64,000 nt of DNA from Acinetobacter sp. NIPH 2100 (GTDB taxonomy: Bacteria > Pseudomonadota > Gammaproteobacteria > Pseudomonadales > Moraxellaceae). Below are positions 37,171 through 44,624 of the stretch, in pieces. The translations under genes and the position numbers were made by a program. Below the pieces are notes generated by a model. That model saw only the letters and a program-made list of their open reading frames with translations, ran no database searches and had not been told where the DNA came from. The DNA is taken from the NCBI RefSeq assembly GCF_000369805.1, contig NZ_KB850224.1:2164262-2228261 (forward strand), in the 5' to 3' direction. Within the stretch, counting starts at the first letter, position 1. Every line of letters starts with the position of its first letter.

Positions 37171-38241
37171 ATGAAATTAAATAAAAAACAAGGACTTTTT
37201 TTAAAGCAAACCATTGAACAATGGCAACAACAAGGCACGATTACGCCCGATGTTGCCAATGATTTAAATCAGAGTTTTTCGATTCGACCTTTTGACTGGG
37301 AACGTTTGGCAAAATACTCATTCTGGATTTCAATGATTTGTGCAGTAATTGCCATCGCAGCAATTACAGCGGATCAGTTTTTAATGGAACTGATTGAAAA
37401 AATCTTTGTTGATTCCAAAATCATTCCTTGTCTGATTTTTGCAGTAGTTGCTGCGGCCTTTTATGGCTTTGCTTATAGACGACGCAAAACTAAACCGCTG
37501 CATCAATTTAGCAATGAAGCCATTATTTTTGCTGGTGTTCTTTCCACAGCAGCCTCTGTGGCTTATTTCGGACAAGCCATTGATACAGGCAGCGGACATT
37601 TCTCTTTATTATTCCTGCTCTCAACCATCATTTATGCAGCACTTGCCTTCTGGTTCCCATCCAAATTAATTTGGGTGTTTTCCTTGCTCTCACTGGGTTC
37701 ATGGTTCGGGACTGAAACAGGTTATATGTCTGGCTGGGGTGCGTATTATTTAGGGATGAACTTTCCTTTACGCTTTGTATTCTTTGGTGGTGCATTGATT
37801 GGGTTGAGCCTGTTATTTAAACGCCATGCGTATTTTAGGGATTTTGCACATTCAACTTATGTCATGGGTCTGCTGTATCTGTTTATTGCCTTGTGGATTC
37901 TCTCAATCTTTGGCAACTATGGGGACTTGAGTAGTTGGTATAGCGTTAAACAATATGAGCTGTTGCACTGGGGTTTCTTGTTTGCCTTTATTGCCATCAT
38001 TGCAATTGTTTATGGCTTAAAACATGATGATGCCACTTCACGTGGTTTTGGTATCACCTTCTTATTTATCAATCTGTATACCAAGTACTTTGAGTTTTTC
38101 TGGAATGGTATGCATAAAGCCATTTTCTTCATCTTACTGGCGATATCCTTCTGGTGGATTGGCAGGCATGCCGAAAAGCTCTGGAATTTAGAGTTTCTAA
38201 CCAACCAATCACAAAGCAAGAAAGATCATCTAGGTAAATGA
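37171..38241 (+). CDS. DUF2157 domain membrane protein
   Basis: The 356-residue protein has a short cytoplasmic N-terminal helix-rich part and then about 10 membrane segments, the layout of DUF2157 proteins of unknown function. Its stop codon abuts the stop codon of rtcR on the other strand with no gap, so the two genes converge tail to tail. Confidence 0.8.
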   Translation: MKLNKKQGLFLKQTIEQWQQQGTITPDVANDLNQSFSIRPFDWERLAKYSFWISMICAVIAIAAITADQFLMELIEKIFVDSKIIPCLIFAVVAAAFYGFAYRRRKTKPLHQFSNEAIIFAGVLSTAASVAYFGQAIDTGSGHFSLLFLLSTIIYAALAFWFPSKLIWVFSLLSLGSWFGTETGYMSGWGAYYLGMNFPLRFVFFGGALIGLSLLFKRHAYFRDFAHSTYVMGLLYLFIALWILSIFGNYGDLSSWYSVKQYELLHWGFLFAFIAIIAIVYGLKHDDATSRGFGITFLFINLYTKYFEFFWNGMHKAIFFILLAISFWWIGRHAEKLWNLEFLTNQSQSKKDHLGK

Positions 38242-39843
38242 TTACTGGAAGTCACTCCAACTCAAACCAAACCGAGCCAAATACTTTTTGACTCGGTCAC
38301 TGTCATTGGTGCTATTACGTTGCTGGCATGAAGCTGCAAACAGTTGACGTCCAGCATCAGCCATGGACTTGGCATTTTCACAGACATGAAGTACGCCACG
38401 CAGTTGAATCTGATCAAACTCATCGATCTCGCTCAACTGCATTTGATCTAAATATTTGAGTAAAATATCCGCTTCAGCAGAGTGTTCTTGTGCTGTTTGA
38501 ATCGACCACAATTGCTTTAAACGCTGAATCTCTTTTTGCACCGTCTCTAAACGGATTAACTCACCACTAGATAAAGTCGCTAATCGTGTCACGCTGGCGG
38601 TCAAATCACGGAAATTGCCCTGCCACGATGCTTCTCTAGACTTGGCAAATTTCAAATACACATCGAGTGCATCTCGTTGAAACCGTAACTGTCGTTGATG
38701 ATTTACCGCAAAGCGTTGCAATTCAAACTCAATATTCGGTGCAATATCTTCGATTCGATCTTTAAGATTGGGCAAAAAGAAAGTCCATGTATTGAGTCGC
38801 GCCCATAAATCTTCACGAAAGCGCCCTGCTTGCACTTCGGCTCTTAGGTCTTTATTTGTCCCTGCAATCAATTGAAAATCTGCCTGAACTTCTTTATCAC
38901 TTCCTACAGGAAAAAAGGATTTGTCCTCAAGTGCCTTGAGTAGCATCGCTTGTTCATCCAATCCAAGTTCACCAATCTCATCCAAAAACAGAATACCCTG
39001 ATCGGCACTTTTCAATAATCCTGTTCGCGAAGCAGCTGCGCCAGTAAATGCACCTTTGATATGACCAAACAAACTGGACATGGCACTATCACCACGTAGC
39101 GTTGCACAATTCACGTCAATAAAGCGCCCACTTAAATGAAACTTATCCTTTTTTAATAGAAAGATTTGTTTAGCTAAGTGTGATTTTCCAACCCCTGTTG
39201 CTCCCATAATCAAAATCGGAGCACTCGAGCGTGTTGCCACCAATTCAACCTCGGTAATGAGTTGATTGAATTCATGGTTATAAGTTGAGATATTGGCTTT
39301 CAGCTGTTGCCAGTTTTGTTGCTGCTCGTCTTCAAAACGCTGCTTTAGAACATCATAGCGAGACAAATCCAGATCAATGATGCGATATTCACCTTCTGGT
39401 GTTTTCTGTTGATTTGGCGCACTTTGAATCAGCTTGGCAGGTAAATAATTGGCATCAACTAGAAGATACCAGCAGATTTGACCAACGTGTGTACCTGTAG
39501 TGATATGCAAAAGATAGTTATTTTTTTCAGTATCAAATGGATACGTTTTTACAAAGTCATACAGCGCACCATAAACCTCGGCAAAATCCCAAGGATCACG
39601 AATACTTACTCGATGACCTGACACTGTGGTTGATGGAGATACATTCTGTGCATCTTCAGCAATAAACTTGACTAAATTATGATGTTGACGATCGTGTAGT
39701 AGCACCAGTTCATCAATAATCAAATCTTCATGCATCAGAAGACTTAACGTTGGACGCCAACGTTGCCATCGATCTGGACGCTTTCCCTGATCTAAAGTAG
39801 AACCAACAAAGCCAATTACGACGGTTTTCTTTGCATTCACCAT
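38242..39843 (-). CDS. rtcR: Sigma54-dependent RNA-repair regulator RtcR
   Basis: The N-terminal part (about 1-180) is the RtcR-type CARF-like sensor, with HITTGTHVGQ at 113-122. It is followed by an AAA+ activator domain: Walker A GATGVGKS (214-221), GAFTGA sigma54-contact loop (264-269) and Walker B ILFLDEIGEL (284-293). A C-terminal region contains the DNA-binding helices. RtcR activates the sigma54 promoter of the rtc genes; in Salmonella and E. coli work it responds to damaged tRNA fragments (family knowledge). It is divergent from rnz, and the predicted binding sites lie about 1.1 kb away in front of rtcB. Confidence 0.95.
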   Translation of the reverse strand: MVNAKKTVVIGFVGSTLDQGKRPDRWQRWRPTLSLLMHEDLIIDELVLLHDRQHHNLVKFIAEDAQNVSPSTTVSGHRVSIRDPWDFAEVYGALYDFVKTYPFDTEKNNYLLHITTGTHVGQICWYLLVDANYLPAKLIQSAPNQQKTPEGEYRIIDLDLSRYDVLKQRFEDEQQQNWQQLKANISTYNHEFNQLITEVELVATRSSAPILIMGATGVGKSHLAKQIFLLKKDKFHLSGRFIDVNCATLRGDSAMSSLFGHIKGAFTGAAASRTGLLKSADQGILFLDEIGELGLDEQAMLLKALEDKSFFPVGSDKEVQADFQLIAGTNKDLRAEVQAGRFREDLWARLNTWTFFLPNLKDRIEDIAPNIEFELQRFAVNHQRQLRFQRDALDVYLKFAKSREASWQGNFRDLTASVTRLATLSSGELIRLETVQKEIQRLKQLWSIQTAQEHSAEADILLKYLDQMQLSEIDEFDQIQLRGVLHVCENAKSMADAGRQLFAASCQQRNSTNDSDRVKKYLARFGLSWSDFQ

Positions 39844-39892
39844 AATTTCTATAATATTTTATACATGTCTATCATATACAATACGCATTTCA

Positions 39893-40876
39893 GTGAAAAA
39901 TTCCAACAATATGCTTCATTTTACTTTCTTAGGTACATCTTCTGGTGTACCCACACTGACACGTAACGTTTCTGGTTTAGCCATCCGTAACAGCAAGAAT
40001 AAAGATTGGATATTGGTTGATGCAGGTGAAGGCACTCAGCATCGAATTCAGCAGGCCAAGCTTTCATTACAAAGCTTAATTGCGATCTGCATTACCCATG
40101 TTCACGGCGATCATTGCTATGGTCTAGTCGGCTTACTCGCAAGTGCAGGTATGAATGCCAGAACAGCACCTTTAACCATTATCGCGCCTAAAAAAATTCA
40201 ACAATGGATTGAAGTTACAGCACAGCTCACTGATCTACATTTACCTTACCCACTCCACTTTATCGATGTAAATAAAGCCAATCAAATACAGCAAATAACA
40301 GATGAACTTTCGATTCAAGCTCATCCACTGAGTCATCGTGTAGCTAGCTTTGCATTTAGTATTATCTCGCAATACACTCAAAAGCGATTAGATACACAGG
40401 CTTTGATTCAACTCGGTGTCCCAAAAGGCAAAGCTTGGGGTGATTTACAACAAGGTCTGGACATCCAATTCAATAGGCAAACGTTAAAAGCAGTCGATTT
40501 TACCCAGTTACAGATCCAACGCGCACATGCTATTGTCGGGGGCGATAATGACCGTCCTGAATTATTGGCACGGGCTTGCGAAGATGCTCAACTGTTGATT
40601 CATGAAAGCACCTACACGCAAGCTATTTTAGATAAAGTGGGCCCAAGCCCAATGCATAGTTCAGCAAAAATGGTTGCTGAATTTGCTCAACAACAGGGTC
40701 TAAGCAATCTGATCCTGACGCACTTTAGTCCAAGACATCAAGATAGTGCTGGACAGCAAGCCATCACAGAAGAAGTACAAGCTTTCTATCAAGGCAATTT
40801 CTATTTAGCCCATGATTTCGATCAATTTAACTTAGATGAGACAGGTCAACTTTCAAAAATCAATAAATCTTTATAG
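39893..40876 (+). CDS. rnz: Ribonuclease Z
   Basis: The metallo-beta-lactamase fold has HVHGDH (residues 69-74) as the main zinc motif, an N-terminal FLGTSSGVPT and a late LTHFSPRH. RNase Z cleaves tRNA precursors at the 3' end. From the GTG at 39893 it has 327 residues; the ATG six codons later gives the more typical start MLHFTFLG. Neither start has a clear Shine-Dalgarno. It lies between rtcR and rtcB, so a tRNA-processing enzyme is embedded in the RNA-repair locus. Confidence 0.92.
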   Translation: MKNSNNMLHFTFLGTSSGVPTLTRNVSGLAIRNSKNKDWILVDAGEGTQHRIQQAKLSLQSLIAICITHVHGDHCYGLVGLLASAGMNARTAPLTIIAPKKIQQWIEVTAQLTDLHLPYPLHFIDVNKANQIQQITDELSIQAHPLSHRVASFAFSIISQYTQKRLDTQALIQLGVPKGKAWGDLQQGLDIQFNRQTLKAVDFTQLQIQRAHAIVGGDNDRPELLARACEDAQLLIHESTYTQAILDKVGPSPMHSSAKMVAEFAQQQGLSNLILTHFSPRHQDSAGQQAITEEVQAFYQGNFYLAHDFDQFNLDETGQLSKINKSL

Positions 40877-40920
40877 AAACTTTGCTATGTGGCCTTTCAA
40901 CACCATTTAAGGATAAATTT

Positions 40921-40957
40921 AATATCTTCTAAGATATTTTAATATCTAATTAGATAT
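40921..40957. promoter_or_regulatory. Two tandem palindromes upstream of the rtcB promoter (candidate RtcR binding sites)
   Basis: Site 1 is AATATCTT-CT-AAGATATT at 40921-40938; site 2 is ATATCTAATTAGATAT at 40942-40957. Their centres are 20 bp apart, two helical turns, and about 100-140 bp upstream of the -24 element, a normal place for sigma54 enhancer sites. They share the half-site ATATCT. RtcR binding is inferred. Confidence 0.6.
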
Positions 40958-41015
40958 ATTTTATTTAGTTCTACTAAAGCCTCATAAAAATATTTAAAAT
41001 TTTATTTTATTTAAT

Positions 41016-41028
41016 TATCAATATCTTG
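41016..41028 (+). promoter_or_regulatory. IHF consensus site between enhancer and sigma54 promoter
   Basis: TATCAATATCTTG fits WATCAANNNNTTR at every fixed position and lies in an AT-rich tract between the paired palindromes and the sigma54 element, where IHF bending would bring RtcR to the polymerase. Confidence 0.55.
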
Positions 41029-41055
41029 AAAATTTTAAATTCGTTTTTTAAAAAG

Positions 41056-41072
41056 TTGGCACACTCGCTGCA
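41056..41072 (+). promoter_or_regulatory. Sigma54 (-24/-12) promoter of the rtc operon
   Basis: TTGGCACACTCGCTGCA has GG at 41058-41059 and GC at 41070-41071, exactly ten bases apart, close to the consensus TGGCAC-N5-TTGCA. Transcription would start near 41083, about 78 bases before rtcB. Confidence 0.82.
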
Positions 41073-41114
41073 ATAGTATAAGCACACAACATCATTGGGA
41101 TCTTGTGAATATCA

Positions 41115-41141
41115 CCTGCCTGCAAACGCTTGGCAGGCAGG
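41115..41141 (+). other. Perfect GC-rich hairpin in the rtcB leader
   Basis: CCTGCCTGC (41115-41123) pairs fully with GCAGGCAGG (41133-41141) over a 9-nt loop. It lies in the predicted leader between the sigma54 start site and the ribosome-binding site. There is no T run after it, so it is not an intrinsic terminator; mRNA protection or translational control is possible. Confidence 0.6.
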
Positions 41142-41160
41142 CTTTGAAAGGAAAATGAAA

Positions 41161-42429
41161 ATGTCTGTCGTTGAACAAATCAACCAACAAGCTCAATTTG
41201 AACAAGAACAGCAACAACGTGCTTATCAGGTTTTAAAAAATGAAACGAGTATGCCAGTAAAAATGTGGACCAATGGTGTGCTTGTTGATGACAACTCAAA
41301 ACAACAATTACTACAAACAGCACAAATGCCCTTTATTTATAAATGGATGGCAGTGATGCCAGACGTTCACTTTGGTTTAGGTGCAACGATTGGAAGTGTA
41401 ATTCCAACCAAAGGTGCAATTATCCCAGCTGCGGTCGGTGTGGATATTGGGTGCGGGATGATGGCCAGCCGTACCAACTTAACCGCTTCTGATTTACCTG
41501 ATAATTTACATGGCTTACGTACTGAACTTGAACGTTTGATCCCACACGGAATGACCAAACGTGGACGAGATAAAGGTTCTTGGGAAACACCACCTGAAAT
41601 GGTAGATCAAGCTTGGGCAGATTTAGTTGCAGATTTTGAGTTAATCTGTATGAAGCACCCTCGCCTAAAAAATACCAATAACCGTAAACAATTGGGAACT
41701 TTAGGGACAGGAAATCACTTTGTAGAAATCTGTTTGGATGAACACGATCACGTTTGGATTATGTTGCACTCAGGTTCACGCGGTGTCGGTAATGCCATCG
41801 GTAATCATTTTATCGAACTGGCACGCAAAGATATGCAAAAGCATTTTATTAATTTGCCTAATAAAGATTTAGCTTATTTAGTTGAAGGAACAGAACATTT
41901 TGATGATTACTGGTTTGCTGTGGGTTGGGCACAACGCTTTGCCATGAAAAACCGTGAAATCATGATGCAGTCTGCGATTAAAGCTTTAGCAACGATTATT
42001 CCCAAGCCTTTTCAAGCACGATTGGAAGCCGTGAATTGCCACCATAATTACGTGGAAAAGGAAGAACATTACGGCGAAGAAGTGATGGTGACCCGTAAAG
42101 GCGCTGTTCGTGCACGTTTGGGAGAGTATGGAATTATCCCAGGTTCAATGGGTGCCAAGTCCTTTATTGTTCGCGGTCTTGGAAATCAGGAATCATTTTG
42201 CTCATGTTCGCATGGTGCAGGTCGTGTAATGAGCCGTGCTGAAGCAAAACGTCGATTCACAGTGGAAGATCAGATTGCCCAGACTGAAGGTGTGGAATGC
42301 CGTAAAGATGCTGCTGTGATTGATGAAATTCCATCGGCTTATAAACCAATTGAAGACGTCATGAAAGCGCAACAGGATTTGGTTGAAGTGGTTTATACAT
42401 TAAGACAAGTGGTTTGTGTTAAGGGGTAA
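41161..42429 (+). CDS. rtcB: RNA ligase RtcB
   Basis: RtcB joins 2',3'-cyclic phosphate (or 3'-phosphate) and 5'-OH RNA ends using GTP and Mn2+. From the ATG at 41161 (AAAGGA eight bases upstream) it has 422 residues and all active-site motifs: DVH (68-70), GVDIGCGM (93-100, metal Cys98), NHFVE (185-189), HSGSRG (203-208), NCHHN (292-296) and HGAGR with the guanylylated His351. The frame is open to 41095, but that part runs through the leader hairpin. It is first in the sigma54-controlled operon. Confidence 0.96.
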   Translation: MSVVEQINQQAQFEQEQQQRAYQVLKNETSMPVKMWTNGVLVDDNSKQQLLQTAQMPFIYKWMAVMPDVHFGLGATIGSVIPTKGAIIPAAVGVDIGCGMMASRTNLTASDLPDNLHGLRTELERLIPHGMTKRGRDKGSWETPPEMVDQAWADLVADFELICMKHPRLKNTNNRKQLGTLGTGNHFVEICLDEHDHVWIMLHSGSRGVGNAIGNHFIELARKDMQKHFINLPNKDLAYLVEGTEHFDDYWFAVGWAQRFAMKNREIMMQSAIKALATIIPKPFQARLEAVNCHHNYVEKEEHYGEEVMVTRKGAVRARLGEYGIIPGSMGAKSFIVRGLGNQESFCSCSHGAGRVMSRAEAKRRFTVEDQIAQTEGVECRKDAAVIDEIPSAYKPIEDVMKAQQDLVEVVYTLRQVVCVKG

Positions 42430-42431
42430 TT

Positions 42432-42815
42432 ATGGAAAAGGATTGTTTAGATATTCGAAGCTATAGAATCAGAGCAAATGAAGCAGTTCATCTCTCTCTA
42501 CCTGAACAATCCTATTACATCATCTTGGCTGTAAATACTGATCAAATTCTGCCTGAATGGCGTAATTGGATTTGTGAGCAGATTGTCTATTCAAGACTAT
42601 GCATTCAAGCAATGGTGGCAGGACATGAGTGCTCTATTTGGGATGATGTCCTAGATGAAACGTATCTCGGTTTTTATAACGATCAACCACCAGTCGATCA
42701 TTGCTTCATGACAACTTGGCATGAAAATGAAACTTTAGAAGATATTACTGAATTCGCAAAATTTAGTATGGAATTGGAAAATGTTTCAAACTTAGTCATT
42801 GTACATATTGAATAA
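42432..42815 (+). CDS. Uncharacterised protein encoded inside the rtc operon
   Basis: This 127-residue acidic protein is not recognised. It begins two bases after the rtcB stop, so its translation must be coupled to the ligase. Visible features are a beta-strand YYIILAVNT near residue 28, and a central HECSIWDDVLDETYLG block with conserved-looking Cys, Trp and Asp residues followed by a strand-rich C-terminus. It may be a DUF7684-type protein, but that is recollection only. Its tight position implies a role in RNA end repair or its control. Confidence 0.6.
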   Translation: MEKDCLDIRSYRIRANEAVHLSLPEQSYYIILAVNTDQILPEWRNWICEQIVYSRLCIQAMVAGHECSIWDDVLDETYLGFYNDQPPVDHCFMTTWHENETLEDITEFAKFSMELENVSNLVIVHIE

Positions 42816-42827
42816 AAGGTAAATAAA

Positions 42828-43286
42828 ATGAAACTCGCAGAAGCACTTTTACTGCGAAGCGATCAACAAAAAAAGCTCGCTTCATTAAAACAACGGATCA
42901 ATGCCAATGTTTTGGTACAAGATGGTGATGAACCGAGTGAAGATCCAAATGAACTCATCAAACAAGTATTTGCTTTAACCCAAGAAAGCAATCAATTGAT
43001 TTGTCGTATTCATTTGACCAATGCACAAGCAAAGTTAGAAGACGGCAAAATACTGCTGTCACTATTAAGCTTACGCGACAGTTACGCTGAACAGCATAAG
43101 ATTCTCATTGATGCAATTGCCAATACTCATCGTGAACCAGATCGTTATAGCTCGCGTGAGATTAAATGGAAGAAGGTTATTCCTGTTTCTAGCTTGCAAA
43201 AACAAGCCGATGATATCAGCGCGAAACTACGCGATTTAAATATCAAGATTCAGGCTGCAAACTGGCAAATTGATTTAGTCGAATAG
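42828..43286 (+). CDS. DIP1984 family protein
   Basis: This 152-residue, mostly helical protein has long heptad-like stretches and the SYAEQHKIL and YSSREIKWKKVI blocks typical of the DIP1984/septicolysin-like family, whose function is unknown. It starts 12 bases after the 127-residue gene, so it is in the rtcB operon. Its role in RNA repair is inferred from position only. Confidence 0.72.
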   Translation: MKLAEALLLRSDQQKKLASLKQRINANVLVQDGDEPSEDPNELIKQVFALTQESNQLICRIHLTNAQAKLEDGKILLSLLSLRDSYAEQHKILIDAIANTHREPDRYSSREIKWKKVIPVSSLQKQADDISAKLRDLNIKIQAANWQIDLVE

Positions 43287-43292
43287 ACAACA

Positions 43293-43510
43293 GATTTTGT
43301 GAATTTAGTTCACAATCGCAGTTTGGGCATCCTGGGCGAGTACAAGATCCCGCTTTACTCCGATCTGAGGGATTGAAAATAATTCAGGCGGCTATGGCAG
43401 CATGTGAGCCATGCATCAATCTTCACTGATTAGGCTCAGCACCATGTACCTAGCAAACCTTTGCCAACAGCAAAGTCACGCGTTACTTCGCATTACCATG
43501 TACTGACAGT
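43293..43510 (+). ncRNA. Candidate structured RNA or leader between the DIP1984 gene and rtcA
   Basis: This part of the 258-bp gene-free gap is clearly richer in G and C than the neighbouring intergenic DNA. Hairpins seen by eye are 43297-43315 (TTGTGAA/TTCACAA), 43345-43366 (AGATC/GATCT), 43371-43421 (outer GATTGA/TCAATC enclosing ATGGC/GCCAT) and 43459-43475 (CTTTGC/GCAAAG). A direct repeat ACCATGTAC occurs at 43441 and 43494. It is not a tRNA: no acceptor or T-arm is seen. Y-RNA-like RNAs are known in some rtc operons, but no Y-RNA signature was identified. Confidence 0.4.
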
Positions 43511-43544
43511 ATGTTCATTTAATTAGAAAATAAGGAAAATAGAC

Positions 43545-44606
43545 GTGAATAAGGCTTTGGCAAATATGCCAGCAACCATCCAGATTGATGGTTCACAAGG
43601 TGAAGGCGGTGGGCAAATTTTAAGAACAGCCCTTGCCCTTTCAATGATTACAGGTCAACCATTTGAATTAATCAACATTCGTGCTGGCCGTAAAAAACCA
43701 GGCTTAATGCGTCAGCACTTAGTCTGTGTACAGGCATCCCAAAATATCAGCCAAGCTTATGTGGAAGGGGCTGAACTACATAGCCAACGTTTGTACTTCG
43801 CGCCACAGCAAGTGCAAAGCGGAAAATACCAATTCCAAATTGGTTCTGCTGGCAGCACAACACTGGTTTTACAGACCCTATTACCTGCTTTGCTATTACA
43901 AAATCAAGCCAGTGAACTCACCATATCAGGCGGCACTCATAATCCGCTTGCACCAACAGCGGATTTTATTGAACAATGTTTTTTACCCGTATTAAAAAAA
44001 CTGGGAATAGAAGCTGAATTTAAATTAAACAAAGCAGGTTTCTTTCCGATTGGCGCAGGTGAAATTCACATCAAAATTCAGCCATGGCAACATCGAAACA
44101 GGCTAAGTTTATTAGATCATGGTGCTTTGCAAAGTATTGGGGCTTTTGCAGCAGTATTAAATCTTTCAGAGGAAGCGCAAATTGCACAACGAGAATTAGC
44201 GACTTTGAATAAAAGACTAAAGCTGAATATACAACAACAGTTCCGTTTAAATGGGATTAGCCAAGGCAATACGGTATATGTCAAAGTTGAGTATCAACTG
44301 CATATTCAGCTATTTACGGCTTTAGGTGAAATGCGAAAAAGTGCAGAACAGATTGCCAATCACGTGGCTGAACAAGTGAAACAATATATTGCTTCTCAAG
44401 CTGCTGTGGATGAATATTTAGCAGATCAATTGCTATTACCTTTAGCACTAGGTCAAGGCGGGGAGTTTACGGCGCAATGTATTAGCGAACACACCCGTAC
44501 TCAGGCCACCATGATTGAAAAATTTATTGATTGTGAAATTGAATTTATCGAGTTAGATAAAACATTGTTTCAGGTCACTGTTAAGGTAAAAGAAGCTCAT
44601 TCATGA
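43545..44606 (+). CDS. rtcA: RNA 3'-terminal phosphate cyclase RtcA
   Basis: RtcA converts RNA 3'-phosphates to 2',3'-cyclic phosphates with ATP, supplying substrates for RtcB. GSQGEGGGQILRTAL near residue 17 and the late EHTRTQ with the adenylated His (about residue 316) are diagnostic. The GTG start has AAGGAA seven bases upstream; the ATG seven codons later lacks this. Length 353 residues. It lies downstream of rtcB across a 258-bp gap, so it may be expressed partly on its own. Confidence 0.95.
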   Translation: MNKALANMPATIQIDGSQGEGGGQILRTALALSMITGQPFELINIRAGRKKPGLMRQHLVCVQASQNISQAYVEGAELHSQRLYFAPQQVQSGKYQFQIGSAGSTTLVLQTLLPALLLQNQASELTISGGTHNPLAPTADFIEQCFLPVLKKLGIEAEFKLNKAGFFPIGAGEIHIKIQPWQHRNRLSLLDHGALQSIGAFAAVLNLSEEAQIAQRELATLNKRLKLNIQQQFRLNGISQGNTVYVKVEYQLHIQLFTALGEMRKSAEQIANHVAEQVKQYIASQAAVDEYLADQLLLPLALGQGGEFTAQCISEHTRTQATMIEKFIDCEIEFIELDKTLFQVTVKVKEAHS

Positions 44607-44615
44607 GCTTCTTTT
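44588..44615 (+). terminator. Terminator overlapping the end of rtcA
   Basis: GAAGCTCAT and ATGAGCTTC form a stem with flanking A and T runs; the rtcA stop codon lies inside it. It also faces pepD from the other side. Confidence 0.8.
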
Positions 44616-44624
44616 ATTGGGAGC

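Noticed and set aside
40921..40957. The two AT palindromes as an rnz terminator
   Set aside because: A 2-nt or zero-nt loop and an AT-only stem make a poor terminator; spacing and position fit enhancer sites better.
41095..41160. 22-residue N-terminal extension of RtcB
   Set aside because: It would be translated from a non-ATG start through the leader hairpin; the ATG at 41161 has a well-placed Shine-Dalgarno and gives normal length.
43316..43510. tRNA or Y-RNA gene in the gap before rtcA
   Set aside because: No acceptor stem, T-loop (GTTCRANNC) or recognisable Y-RNA hallmark; kept only as an unnamed candidate structured RNA.
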